Shown here: positions 37,151 through 50,300 of the stretch, in pieces
How the letters are laid out: each line of letters begins with the position of its first letter
Numbering within the stretch: position 1 is the stretch's first letter
The notes under the pieces: generated by a model
What the model saw: the letters and a program-made list of their open reading frames with translations, nothing else
Database searches by the model: none
What the model was told of the DNA's origin: nothing
Assembly (NCBI RefSeq): GCF_929443795.1
Contig: NC_064919.1
Location: 75,589,386-75,653,385, forward strand
Origin: Astur gentilis
Lineage: Eukaryota; Chordata; Aves; Accipitriformes; Accipitridae
Direction of reading: 5' to 3'
DNA length: 64,000 nt
Position numbers and translations under genes: made by a program

Positions 37151-37274
37151 TGGTTTCTGGGGACATGTTCCCCCAGAGCTGATAACAGCCCTGGTGCTTG
37201 TACACACCGATGCTGCTAAGGGGCTTCCCGGTCTCCCAAGCCCAGCTGAGGTGAGAGGGTTCTTCCTCCTCCTT

Positions 37275-37964
37275 TCAGCCCATTGGAGTGAAGTTGTTGT
37301 GGCCAGTCCTGGGGGGAAGGAGAAGCCTATCAGTGCCTGGCCGGCAAAGGGGCAGGACCTCCTCCCCAGTGCCCCCAGCAAAGCACTGGCTCACGAAGAC
37401 AGCTGTGGAGTCTGGGTGAGCAGTGGCTGTTAGCATCCCAGGAGGACCCCAGCTGCTTTTGGGGCTTCATGAGCACCAGCTCATGGAGCCCGGGTGGGTC
37501 CCGATGTTTGCAGGGAAATGCTCTGCGGCAGAGGTGCTGCCAAAGCAACTCTTGATGCTGCCTAGCCCAAACAGTGTTTCGGGAGGCATCCTGCTGCCTG
37601 CAGGCACTTGTCCAGAGTGGGAAGAGATCGGGGAAGGACAGACTGGGGACAGGAGAGGGGGCAGAGGGATTGGGGTGGGTGCTGGGACCTGCCTGAGCTC
37701 CCCTCCCCGTCCAACTATCCCATCCAGGCACAGCTGCCGCTGCAGCTACCAACCAGAAAACTTCTTCCAGTTGATGGTGAAGCCAAAGGAGCACTGCCCA
37801 TCCTCGTCCAAGTGCTGGGAGCTGACAAGGTGGGATGGCTCGATGGGTTTCTGGGCGCTCGACACGGCGGCGTGGTACTCACCAGAGAAGTTGCCCTGGC
37901 TGTCAGCCTCGGACGCGTGTATCCTGGAGCCCAGCTCGTTCTCCCACCAACCAGTCACGTCGTA
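37275..37964 (-). pseudogene. Avidin-family gene copy 1, decayed
   Basis: Exon 2 is intact (37,754-37,964, 211 nt) and encodes VTGWWENELGSR, GNFSGEYHAAVSS and CSFGFTINWKKFS. Exon 3 starts correctly at 37,411 (STAVFVSQCF, then GEEVL) but loses its second half and donor. The sequence runs directly into a remnant of intron 3 and exon 4 (37,275-37,308, ending NNFTPMG and TGA). Read straight through, 37,275-37,411 stays in frame. Lost or changed against avidin: the first half-cystine (Cys4 is Tyr), Thr35 (Ala), Trp97 and Trp110 (deleted); one extra Lys follows Trp70. Asn12, Ser16, Tyr33, Ser73, Ser75 and the Asn118 equivalent remain. No signal-peptide exon was found upstream. Probably a pseudogene; a short non-classical product is possible. 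Confidence 0.75.
37754..37964 (-). CDS. Avidin copy 1, exon 2
   Basis: Acceptor ccccccgcag and donor GT at 37,753-37,752. 211 nt, phase 0 to 1, the same length and phases as exon 2 of the two neighbouring avidin genes. The open frame is unbroken. Confidence 0.82.
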
Positions 37965-38150
37965 CTGCGGGGGGAAAAGCAGATGCGTCCTTGGGGGCTG
38001 CCTGCACACAGACCCTACCCCTGCCCCCCAGGCTGAGCCCCCTACCCGCACCCCCCCCAGTGCCCATGGGGTGCCCACTCCAGCCCTGCCAGGGGAGCTG
38101 TGTGACCCCAGGACACATCTGCCCGTGCCTGTGGCGACGTGTGCTGCCTC

Positions 38151-38186
38151 GGCACCAGTGCACGGCACCAGTGCACGGCACCAGTG
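38151..38186. repeat. Tandem repeat, 13-bp unit GGCACCAGTGCAC
   Basis: 2.8 copies of a 13-base unit upstream of avidin copy 1. Confidence 0.9.
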
Positions 38187-38690
38187 GGGAGCCCACTGGG
38201 ATGGGCAGAGCCCTCGGGTTCATGGTGGGCTCCTGCACAGCCAAGGAAGTGGCACAGCCAGAGCCCTGCAGCAGCCCACCTGCAAGGCTCCAGCTCCGAG
38301 CACTGCCTGTCCTCTCCCACACTGCACCTCCCCGGGCAGGGACAAGCCACCGCCCTGGGGCAGGGTCCCCAGGTTACCCCTGCCCCAATTCCGCTGCATG
38401 TCCCTGGGAGTTGGGATCCCCACATGCATGCCCCCTTCACCAGGGAAGGCATGCCCATGCACATCTCTCCCGGCAACGTGGACAACCCCAGGTCATCCCC
38501 CACCCTCAGAGCAACCTGCTTGGCAGGAGCTCCCATCAGCATCCCACCTGGAGCTGGGGGTCCTCCTGCTGCTGAGGATTCCCTCCACGGATGGGTCTTC
38601 CATGAGTGTCCCTCCCCAGACCCTGGGACCGCCACGGATGCTCCCGTGCAGCCTCCCCCAGGGCTGAGCTTCCCACGCTGGGGATGGGGC

Positions 38691-38742
38691 CTGGAACAAG
38701 GATGGGGATGGGGTTGGGGATGGGGATTGGGATGGGGATGGG
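38691..38742. repeat. Imperfect GGGGAT repeat
   Basis: About eight imperfect copies of a purine-rich hexamer. Confidence 0.85.
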
Positions 38743-39690
38743 CAGGAACAAGGACAGCGATGGGAATGTAGGAATTGTTCCCTAGGGCTGCCCACTGACA
38801 TGGCCCAGCCTGGGGGTCCCTGGCTGAGGGCTGTGCCTGGGGTTGACCCCTGTCCTGCAGGAGCCCCTGCACCCCAAACTGCCCCCTGGTCACTGCAGGG
38901 GATGGACAGAAGGACAGGGAGTCGCAAGGGCAGGGCAAGGGTCTGGGTGTGGGGATGGCTGGTGATCTGCAGTGGCTCCAGGGATTTAGCAGAGGAAGGA
39001 AGTGAACCTGCCCCAACAGCAGTAGAAAAACCTCAGGGCACTGCGGGCTGGAGGTGGGCAGCCCTGGTCATATGTACCAGGCAAGATCAAAAGGCATGCA
39101 GATGTTGGGGCAGGATCAGGCCAGCAACAGCCCATGTTGCTGCAGGCGAGCAGGATGGCTGCTGAAGCATCAAGGACAGGGCCATATGGGAAGCGGGGCC
39201 GGGGTGTTTGGGACAGCTGAGATGCGGGGTGGGGCGGTGGCAGTGACACTGTCAGTGATGGCTTCCTATGGTTTTGCTTTCTGTTTCTGTTCCCCTGTCT
39301 AGCAAGCAGGCTGCTTACACCACCTCCTATGTCGTGGGCTGCCTTCTTGGGACGCAGCAAGAGCCGGGGAACTTGCAGCTGTGGGGATGATGGAGGGACA
39401 GAAGCGAAGTCTTACTGCCCGGTCCCACATGGCTCTTGGTGACCCTGCGTCGCCCTGTGGGGTCCCCCCACCAGGGCTCTCAACCTCATCCTCCCACCCC
39501 CACTGGGGTCCCGAGGCTTTAACCTCACAGTTTGGAGAAGCATTTGGGGACCTGCTCGCGGTGCTGGTGACAGCCACAGCGGGTGTTTGGGGAGGGTGGG
39601 TGCAAGAACGAGCCCAGCGTGGTCAGGGCAGTGCCAAGGATGCCAGTGCGCAATGTGGCTGGACTGAGGACCTGCGTGTGGAAGGCAGAG

Positions 39691-39788
39691 GTGAGGATGA
39701 GGATGCAGTGGTGAGGGTGAGGGTGCGGGCATAAAGACGAGTATGCAGGGGTGAGGATGAGGATGTGGGGGTGAGGATGCAGGGGTGG
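39691..39788. repeat. Imperfect GGTGAGGATGAGGATG repeat
   Basis: Purine-rich tandem array with units starting GTGAGG. Confidence 0.8.
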
Positions 39789-41095
39789 CTTTTGATCAAA
39801 AGCTGGACCCCCAGGCACGTCAGCCAGTTGGGCTTGGTCAGTACGGGCATACCCTGGACAGGCTCTGGTCCGTGCACTCGCCAGGAGCTGGGGGTGCTGA
39901 GAGCAGTCCCAGAGCCCAGCAGGGAAGGAGGGAGAGGAGCAGAGGCTGAGGAAGGCTGGCGGAAGGCGGGCACACTGTGAGAGGAAGAGGATGGTGGACA
40001 GGCCCTGACACTTTCCCAGGGCACTGTGTGCTTGCTGCCCCAAAGTCCCTGCCCCATCTGACAGTCTCTTCCCCCAGCACCTGTGCAGCCCCCAGGCAGC
40101 ACGGTCCTTCCAGCCCTTCATGCCTCTCCCTGCCCACACAGCTTCTCCCCAGGGTGCTCAGGCGCACCTCAGTTAGGAGCTGCATGTTATGGATTAGGGA
40201 ACTTGAGTTCCATTCACTCAGAAACTTTATGAGCTGCTGAAGTGATGAATTAGTGAGTTCATGTGTTAGATGGGTCTGTGCAAAGGGCATTGGGTCCTTG
40301 TTTGACATGTTCGCTTTCTTGCTTTCCTAATGAGCTGACAAAATAAAGTTAACATGCAGGTGATGTCGTCCTGTGAATCTGAGCACCCGAAAGGGGTGTT
40401 TTTCTGTTCTACCTTCCGGCTGATCAGGTGGGAAATACAGGCATATGTACATAGATACAGCAGGGATCCCTCCCGTATCTGGCCTTAGCCACGCAGTCTG
40501 CCCAGTAGCTGCCCCTGGAGTCCCAGGTCCTTCCTCTGGTCCCTCCAGTATCCAGCCTGGACTTTGGACCACCCCAACACCGCAGGCTCCCAGCTTGTGA
40601 CCATGCTCCCCTCTGTGGGGGCTGGCACCCAGCCCTGCCCCATATGTGCTCCCAGGACCGAGCCCCCCCACCCAGAGCAGTAGCTTGAAATGGAGTTTAA
40701 TGGGAACACAGGGCAGACTGGAGTGCAGAGATGCAGGAGCAGGCCAGGTGAGCTTGCTGACTTGCCTGCATGCAGCCTTCACTGGCCCCTGGCCGTGGGG
40801 CATCCTTCTGCTCCGCACCAGGGATGCTGCCTGGGGCCACCCACCGCAGGGCCCCTGCAGATACCCCAAGGGGGTGCACAGGCAAGAAGGCATCTGCTGA
40901 GGCCCGAAGCTATGGCCAGGAAGTGGGATTACCCAGCTGCTGTCCTCCCCTTGTCCCCCAGCCCCATCCCTCCCAGCGCCCCAAACCACTGCCCTGCCCT
41001 CCCCCAGCCACCACCTCCCTCCGCCCATGGCCACAGAGTGGCTTCTTGCACCCCAGGGACACATGGGGCACTGCTCTCTGCCAGGCAGAGAAAGG

Positions 41096-41101
41096 TTTAT
41101 T
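41096..41101 (-). terminator. Polyadenylation signal of avidin gene 2
   Basis: AATAAA on the minus strand, 225 bases past the TGA stop of the biotin-binding-protein-like gene. Confidence 0.6.
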
Positions 41102-41325
41102 CGGCACCATGTGTGGGGGCAGCAAGCTTTGAGAAGGGGAGGCCCCACCGGCAGGCTCCTGGGAGGCACTGGGAGGCACTGGGAGGCAGCAGGGCAAGGT
41201 GAGGGTGTGTTTCCTGGCCAGAATGCTGGGAGCAGGCGGGATGCCAGCCAGGTACCGGGGCAGCAGACAGCCCCAGGGATGCAGGTGAGACAGCAGGGTG
41301 CAGGCAGCTGGGGTCCCCATCCCTA

Positions 41326-41359
41326 TCACTTGATGCGGGTGAAGATGGAGGTGCCGACT
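41326..41359 (-). CDS. Avidin gene 2, exon 4
   Basis: Acceptor ccctgcag. It encodes VGTSIFTRIK and a TGA stop; 34 nt. Confidence 0.88.
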
Positions 41360-44300
41360 CTGCAGGGAAACCGTGTCAGCAGGAGGGGAAGGAGGGATGC
41401 GGGGTAGGAGGGCAGGAGCAGGGCTTACCTGGTGGCTTTCCAGGTGTCCCTGCGGGACGGGACCTCTTCCCACAAAAGCCATGTGGTTTCCAGTGTCTCC
41501 TTCCCACGGCGGTCCACAAAGCACTGGCCCACAAAGGCGGTGGTGGAGTCTGGCGGGGTTCAAGTGGGGCAGAGGGGGCTCAGAGCCTATGCCTCCAGAC
41601 AGGGGAACCTGGGCTACCTGATCCTGGCAGACAGACAGACAGGCAGACACCCCCCACCACATGCCCTGGACAGACAGATGGACCTCCCTGCCACCCGTCC
41701 CAGACAGACAGCCCTCCCCGACCACGTCCCATGGCAGGACCAAGTGCATGTGGCCAGCCTGTGGCCACAGCCAGTGTTTCCCTGGGTGCCCCAGAGGGTG
41801 TGGGGGACCAGCTGAGGTGGCACCCCGCTTCCAGCACGGGCAGGGGATCGCTGGCTGCCCTGGGATGCCGTGCCGGGTACCGCTGTACCTGCGAACTGCC
41901 ACTGCACGGTGAAGCCGAAGGTGGGCTGCCCCTTGGCACTGGGGTGCTGCTGGGCCCCTTGCAGGGGTGACACCAGGATCTGCTTGTTGGTGGCCGCCAC
42001 AGCGGTGTGGTAGGAGCCCGAGAAGGTCCCGGCTGCGTCCAGAGCTGAGAGGGTCATGTTGGAGCCTAGCTCGTTCCTCCACAGGCCCTGCAGGTTGCAC
42101 TGGGGACCGGGGGTGTGGAATGATTGCTGGAGGTGACTTATCGATACGGCCACCTCTTAAGAGAAGGTAAACCTCCAGTGCAGAATATGGTGGACGTGCA
42201 ATGAATCGGTTCCATAATAATTCCCTGAGCAATATAACCTGCAACCTTAGATGGTAGCAATGCCAGGGGAGCTTGGTGTGCTGACTCTGAGAGAAAGAAC
42301 ATGGAGGGTGGAGTGGCATGGAAGCACCGCAGCCAGACTCTACGACCTCACCGCAGGGATGGGAACTGGATGGTACTATGGAACTGATAAACCACATAGT
42401 TGTTAACCCTGAGCCAGCCCTGGACCTGCAGTTAATCATTTTCTGTCAAAATCATGTCCTCTGGGTGAACTCTGCTCATTATAAGCTTATTATAATACCA
42501 AAACACACCTCCATCCCAAAGGCTACCCGCCTCTGAGGTGTGACCACTCCTCACTGAGCGTGCGCTCTGAATTTTATCTAGCATGTACCTTTAAAAGTAA
42601 AGCGAGGAGATTGTATACCAATCATGGTAAAGGTATGTATGAATAGAGTCACTCAAGCTCCACCTGAAAGTCGGAAAATAGTATAAAAGACCTTAATAAA
42701 GGGGGGCTGTTAGGAAAGATACTATCATGGACAAATTGGAAGGACACCGATGACTTCTGGGATCCCTCGATGGTCTGAGCCTCTCTTCCCCTCCATAGGG
42801 ACACCTATTGGGTGAGATTCAAACACTGGACTATACCGAGTGCTTTCCCGGGAAACTTAGAAACCTTTACAACTCTTTTCTTCCATCATTTAGTGTGCTT
42901 GTGGTTGACTGTATCATTATTTGCATGTGCTTTGCAGACTGTGTATTTATCACCAGCAATCCAAAAAAAGCTGTACTCCCATCACTTTAATAAACGGTAC
43001 TATTCATTAAAATCTAGCTGTGACAGTTCATTGAATGCAACTAAAGTCTGGCCATTCTAGTTTGTTGAACGTGACTAAGTAGAAAGTACAGTGTGCTAAT
43101 AGTGCATCCCTAATCATTATAGTTCGATATATATGGAACTTGACTGGACTTCGAGCATTGAATTGGGCATCACTCAGAATCTAAGCCTCGTTGTCCCCAG
43201 CCCCTCTGATACCTGAGCATAAGCTGGAACACAAGGGGGTTTATCTTCTGCCAAATGTCATCACCCTTTAATGCAACAGGGGCTCATGTGGGTGCCCTGG
43301 GCAGCACCGAGCCACAGCCCCCCCTCCAGCTTGCCTGGGCAGTGGCACGGCTCCTCTCCACAGTAGCTGGGACCGGTGGCATGGGCACTGTCTGGGCCAG
43401 GACCTCTCCCTCCCGTGGCAGGGCAGGGCAGTGCAGAACTGGGGGTGCTGGACACCCCCCCTACCCCCCCGTTCGAGGGGTAGGTGACCAACACTGCCCA
43501 GAGACAGCACAGCCAGAGCTGGCAGCCCCCTCTGTCACGCACGTTGCACCCTGGGATGGCACGGCATGGCACAGCACAGCACAGCACGGCACAGCAGGGC
43601 ACAGCAGGGCAGGAGCGTGCAGCCCCCCAACACAAACACCGTGTGCTGGGATGGCACAGCACGGCATGGCACAGTGAAAGCATGCAACCCCCTCGGCTGT
43701 GCACACTGTGCCCCAGGATTGGCACGGCATGGCACTGCACGGCACGGCACAGCAGGGCACAGCAGAGCGTGGCACAACGCACTGTGGCAAAGCACAGTGC
43801 GGCACAGCACGGCATGGCACGGCACAGCATGGCACCAGACAGCACAGCAGGCCACAGCAAGAGCAGGCAGCCCCTTGACCTTTCACGCTGCACCCCAGGG
43901 TTGGCATGGCACAGCACGGCACAGCCAGGACATGCAGCCCCTTCTCCAGCCACCCTGCACCCTGGGGACCACACGGCACGGCACGGCATGGCACGGCAGC
44001 AGCGGGCAGCCCCCAGCCGGGCACTGGCCCCCGGGTTGCCCTTGCCTTCCTGTTGCGGAGGATCCACAGGGGAAATCACGCACAGACCAATGTGATCAAG
44101 TGAAGCCCATTTACTACAACTTTTAGCACAGTTCTATACCTTATGTGCTTGTGCACGCGCCTTGTACAATACTCTAATTGGTCCAATGCCCCGGTTCACG
44201 CGACACTACCTTATCCTCCATTGGCTGTGCAAGCTTCTTCACGAGGTGTCCAGCAGTTACTTGTCTCATTCTTCGGCATCCAGGAGGTGCTTGTCAGGCT

Positions 44301-47300
44301 CTTCTTATCTTCCTTTTTCCCAGCGTACAAGGGCACAGCGTCCTTGTCTGCTCCTGCACTTTGTCAACGTATGCTTTGTTCCCACCTAACGGCTGGATTG
44401 CTCACATGCCCTCGCCCAGCCAAGAAATCCTCAACAGTTCCCCCTTTTTGTTTTTGAGCAATCTAGGCTTGCGTAATAACTTGGGATGCCATTTTTTCTT
44501 AACAAGCTGAACAAGGTAAAATTATTACAATAGCTATAATCACAATAACTACAACAATGCCCATAATTCTTTGAGCCAACCCGTTACCCCTAATGACCCA
44601 GACCATGAGGACTATGAGGAAGATGAACCATCCGTACATTCTTGTGCCATCTTGCTCCACGAACTCAGCCCAGCAATCGGTAGGTGCCAGCTTTCCGTGG
44701 GCGTCCCCACAGAGGCAACGATGGCCTCACCGTACACCAGCCTGATGCTCTTCGGAAAATCCCGGTATTTATACATTTGTAGAGGAACGGGTTTTAGCAC
44801 ACGTGGCCAGCGGGTGCCAAAAGTCTGCCTCGGTTGCAATCTATGACGCATGTGCTCGCTGGCCAGGCGCGCTGCACGAGTCATAGCCATCTTGTCTATT
44901 GGTTCGTGGGCTTTACGATACAGTTGCGATGCACAGAGCATCTTGACCTGTTATGTTAGCCAAGGTGACCGATACATTAGTTTTTGGCTGAGGTAGTATT
45001 CATATTGCCGCATCATCTATGATGCTCCAGATGATGATGGTCGTGCAAATCGAACAGGAGTCCGTCGTGGGCCTGTAGCTGTGGAAACACAATCAACCTC
45101 GTTCCCAGGTTATTAATGGAAATAGACCTTACCCCTGATTTTGGCTTTAACTAACTTTTACATTTACCCCACACTGTCTTCCCGTAATCACACTATGTTT
45201 AATCAAATTATGCTTAACATACTTTTTACCTGAAGCAAGTTCTATATACAATAAGGCACACTGTTCTAAGTCCTCTACAAGTGATACTCTATTAATAGTC
45301 GGAATCTGGCGGATCACCCGCCGGTGCCATGCCACTTGCCATTGGGACAATTCCGGGTCCAGCATCAGTGCGAAGCCAAGCCCGGCTTGACCCACTTAGC
45401 CGGGATCTCCCAGTAAGTTTTACTTCTGTTGATCCGCACCATTTCCCGGATTCTGGGTCCTTATACATTACCATGATTGCCGTACTTTGTTGCGTCCTTT
45501 CTGCCTGTAAAAGAACATGATGCACTACCATTGGTGGGTCTTTGTGATCACCTGTCAATCTAAGATAATTTAGCACAAATAAGGCTTTGGCCAATCGTTC
45601 CTCTGGGAGTAAGCCCTGAGTTCCCCCCTTTTGTTTTTGCAGCATGTTCTTTAGGGTCTGGTTGGCCCATTCGACAATAGCCTGTCCTGTGGGAAGATGT
45701 GGAATACCGGTACCATGGTGAATTCCCCACAAGTTACAAAATCGAGCAAATCGTGTAGAACCATAGGCTGGGCCGTTGTCCGTCTTAATTTCTTTAGGCA
45801 CCCCCAGCACTGCAAAAGAAGCGTGAAGATGTCATTCAATATGTAAGGCCTTTTCTCCAGTTCGTGCCGTGGCCCACACGGCAGCAGGATAGGTATCAAT
45901 ACACACATGCACAGAACGCTTTGCACCAAACCACGTGACATGGGTGACATCCATTTGCCACAACTGCAATGGCAAAAGACCTCGTGGGTTAACCCCACAG
46001 CCCAAGCCCAGCCCTTCCTTTTGACGATCGGGGCATGCTTTAACGATACCTTGGGCATCAGTAAGTGGTAAGTCAAATTGCTTTGCTAACATCCTAGCGG
46101 GTTGGTGCAAGAACGCATGTGATTGAGATCTATAATTAACAAATCCCATTCTTCTGGAGGCGTAACTGGAGACGGCAAACCTGGCTGCAGGGCTCCCATA
46201 CTATGCATCACCGCATTCCTAGCTCTGAGATCATGTAACAGTCTCCATGTCCCACTTTTCTTGGGAATGGTAAATATTGATGTATTCCATGGACTAGTAG
46301 AAGGAACAACATGTCCCGCTCTCAACTGGTCCTCAACTAACTCTTGTATTTTTAGCAGCCTTTCAGAATTTAGCAGCTACTGATCAATCCAAACAGGCTC
46401 ATCTGTTTTCCAGCTAATTTTCAGGATTGGCTGCCCCTCAGTGACGGCTCCTAAAAGGATGGGTCACTAACATTGCCTTCATTTGGCTCAATAAATCACG
46501 GCCTATGAGGCCAAACAATTCAGTTGGGGTAGTCATGATATACGGACGCATCGTAACGTGTTCACCATCGGGGAACACAAATGGGTAATCGGTAGCTGAC
46601 TTACTAAGGTGGCTTGTGTGCCCCCATCCCTGCAATACCAAAATTTGGATTGATCAATGGCCATGATGGAGGCCAAATGCATCGTGAAATAATCATAACA
46701 TCAGCTCCTGTATTGATTTTCATCGGTTTCTTGACGATAACTCCATCAGGCCCTTCCAATTGCACTACTGTCGTGGTTTCAGCCCAGCCGGTAACAAAGG
46801 ACCACGCAGCCGCTCGCTCACTCCTCCGCCCCCCTCCAGTGGGATGGGGAGGAGACGGAGGAGAGAAAAGAAAAAGAAAACTGGAACCTCGAGGGCTGAG
46901 ATAAAGGCAGGTTACTGGGACAAACACAAAGAAAAATTACAACAACAACAACGGTACTAATGAAAAAGTATACAAAAAGAGTGATGCACAGTGCAACTGC
47001 TCACCACCCCGGACCCGACGCTCCGCCACTTCCCCCACCGAAAACCGAGACCACCCCCCGGCCCGCTCCCCATTTATATACTGAGCATGATGTCACATGC
47101 TATGGAATAGCTCCTTGGCTAGTTCAGGTCAGCTGCCCCGGCTGTGCCCCCACCTCCCAGGTTCCTGTAAAAATTAACTCTATCCCAGCTGAACCCAGGA
47201 CATTATCCACCCCTTATTCTATACCATCTACATCATGCCCAGATCTTAACATTTTTCTAATCGACCACTACTACTTTCCTTGTCTTATATAGAAGTATAT

Positions 47301-50300
47301 GGACTCCCCCCCGCCCCGACCTCGCACACACACACACACGGTGTTCCTTTAGCCTATGGGCTATCCCTCTAATGTGTCCATCGATTTGGGGGCTCTATCT
47401 GTTGTAACAGTTCTTCAGGATAAGAGAGAGATGGTGTGAGATGTTGGGTTGTTGTATGCTGCCTCTGGAACTTGTGGCTAGTACATTTGGTGCAACTCAT
47501 GCCCTTGGTCTGCAGGTCGAGGATGTTGATCTTGAGGAAATTGCTGGGTGCCAGTTCAAGTTCTATCGCTGTTGTACTTGGCTCAGTTTCAAAAGTCCAT
47601 CCTGTAGTCATTTAGATAATTCTCACAATAATACCCTTGATATGGCATACAGACACTATAGATACAATGACATGCATTGGCAGGTTATTTAGCAGTTAAA
47701 TATCACACAGCCCAATTCACTGGCTATTCTCTCCCAAAATCAAATCTCCCTGAGGTACACATCGAACTTCCCCATCCTTCTGCATCACCCACCAGGTGTA
47801 CCCAGGTCCTTGAGCAAAAACAACCCCTTGAATGGGTTTGCCTCTGCTTGAGGGAGGACAAACCCAGACTGTCTTTCCTAACATACTCCTCATGCGCACT
47901 ACAGGGACTTTATCCCCTTCTACAGTATGTGGAACTCTTGGTTGGGCGGGGCCAGCCCGATTGGTGGATCCTCTAGTATTAACTAACCAGGTGGCTTTTG
48001 TTAAATGTGTATCCCAATGCTTGAAAGTTCCACCCCCCATCGCTCTCAATGTAGTTTTCAGCAGTCCATTGTAGCGTTCAATTTTTCCAGAGGCCGGTGC
48101 GTGATAAGGGATGTGATATACCCACTCAATGCCATGTTCTTTGGCCCAGGTGTCTACGAGGTTGTTTCAGAAGCGAGTCCCGTTGTCCGACTCGATTCTT
48201 TCTGGGGTGCCGTGTTGCCATAAAATTTTCTCTTCAAGGCCCAGGATAGTGTTCTGGGCGGTGGCATGGGACAGAGGGTATGTTTCCAGCCGTCCAGTGG
48301 TTGCTTCCACCATTGTAAGCACATGGCACTTGCCTTGGCGTGTTTGTGGGAGTGTGATATAGTCAATCTGCCAGGCCTCCCACTGTTTATATTTCAGCCA
48401 TCGCCCTCCATGTGACAGGGGGTTTTGCCGCTTGGCTTGCTTAATTGCAGCACATGTTTCACATTCATGGATGACCTGTGCGATAGTGTCCATGGTCAAG
48501 TCCACCCCTCGATCTCGAGCCCATCTATATGTTGCATCTCTTCCCTGATGGCCTGAGGTATCGTGGGCCCACTGAGCCATAAATAGCTCGCTCCTACGTT
48601 GCCAGTCCGGGTGCACCTGAGACACTTCAATCTTGGCGGCCTGATCCGCCTGCTGGTTGTTTTGATGTTCTTCAGTGGCTCGACTCTTGGGTACATGAGC
48701 ATCTACGTGACGTACTTTTACCACTAGCTTCTCTATCCGAACAGTGATATCTTGCCACAGTGCGGCAGCCCAGATGGGTTTACCTCTGCGCTGCCAATTG
48801 CCCTTCTTCCATTGCTGTAGCCACCCCCATAGGGCATTTGCCACCATCCATGAGTCAGTATAGAGATAGAGCACTGGCCCCTTTTCTCTTTCAGCAATGT
48901 CTAACGCTAGCTGGATGGCTTTCACCTCTGCAAACTGACTCGGTTCACCTTCTCCTTCAGCAGTTTCTGCGACTAGTCGTGTAGGACTCCATACAGCAGC
49001 CTTCCACCTCCGATGTTTTCCCACAATGCGACAGGACCCTTCAGTGAACAGGGCATATTGCCTCTCATTTTCTGGCAGTTTATTATACAGCGGGGCCTCT
49101 TCAGCCCGTGTCACCTCCTCCTCTGGCGACATTCCAAAATCTTTGCCTTCTGGCCAGTCCGTGATCACTTCTAACATTCCTGGGCGACTGGGGTTTCCTA
49201 TGCGAGCCCGCTGTGTGATCAGTGCGGCCCACTTACTCCACGTGACGTCGGTAGCGTGATGTGTAGAGGAGACCCTCCCTCTGAACATCCAGCCCAGCAC
49301 TGGCAGTCGGGGTGCTAAGAGGAGCTGTGTCTCAGTACCAACCACTTCTGAGGCGGCTCGAACTCCTTCATATGCTGCCAAGATCTCTTTTTCAGTTGGA
49401 GTATAGCGAGCCTCGGATCCTCGATATCCCCGACTCCAAAACCCCAGAGGTCGGCCTCGGGTCTCCCCAGGTGCTTTCTGCCAAAGGCTCCAGCTGGGGC
49501 CATTCTCCCCAGCTGCAGTGTAGAGCATATTTTTAATATCTTGTCCTGTCCGGACTGGCCCAAGAGCTACTGCGTGAACAATCTCCTGCTTAATCTGTTC
49601 AAAGGCTTGTCGTTGCTCAGGCCCCCATTTAAAATCGTTCTTCTGCTGAGTAACTTGGTAGAGAGGGCTTACAATTTGACTGTAATTTGGAATATGCATT
49701 CTCCAAAACCCCACAACACCTAAGAAAGCCTGTGTTTCCTTTTTATTAGTCGGTGAGGACATAGCTGCTATTTTGTTGATCACGTCAGCAGGGATCTGAC
49801 GACGCCCATCTTGCCATTTTACTCCTAAGAACTGGATCTCCTGCGCAGGTCCCTTGACCTTACTTTCTTTTATGGCAAAACCAGCCTTCAAAAGGATTAG
49901 GATTATTTTCTTCCCCTTCTCAAAAACTTCTTCTGCCGTGTTGCCCCATACGATGATGTCATCAATATATTGCAGGTGCTCTGGAGCTTCACCTTTTTTC
50001 TAGTGCAGCCTGGATCAGTCCATGGCAAATGGTGGGGCTGTGTTTCCACCCCTGGGGCAGTCGATTCCAGGTGTACTGGACGCCCCTCCAAGTGAAAGCA
50101 AACTGAGGCCTGCACTCCGCTGCCAAAGGAATGGAGAAAAATGCATTAGCAATGTCAATTGTGGCATACCACTTAGCTGCCTTTGATTCCAGTTCATATT
50201 GAAGCTCTAACATATCTGGCACAGCAGCGCTCAGCGGTGGCGTGACTTCATTCAGCCCACGATAATCTACTGTTAGTCTCCATTCCCCATTGGATTTCCG

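Larger units (their letters stand above)
37965..41095 (-). other. Spacer between avidin copies 1 and 2
   Basis: GC-rich sequence with many overlapping open frames on both strands and three short tandem repeats. The missing signal-peptide exon of copy 1 should lie here, but no frame with a credible signal peptide and donor was found. Confidence 0.5.

Noticed and set aside
37423..38667. A 414-codon plus frame opposite avidin copy 1
   Set aside because: It is the antisense shadow of GC-rich DNA and of exon 2 on the minus strand; no domain or splice logic.
40910..42439. A 509-codon minus frame over avidin gene 2
   Set aside because: It reads through exons and introns alike and changes frame relative to the avidin exons; the spliced model explains the conserved parts.
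43550..43960. A repeat array that might suggest CRISPR
   Set aside because: Units are contiguous and degenerate with no unique spacers of constant length, and the DNA is vertebrate.
43261..44079. Long cysteine-, histidine- and alanine-rich frames
   Set aside because: Produced in several frames on both strands by the minisatellite; not a protein.
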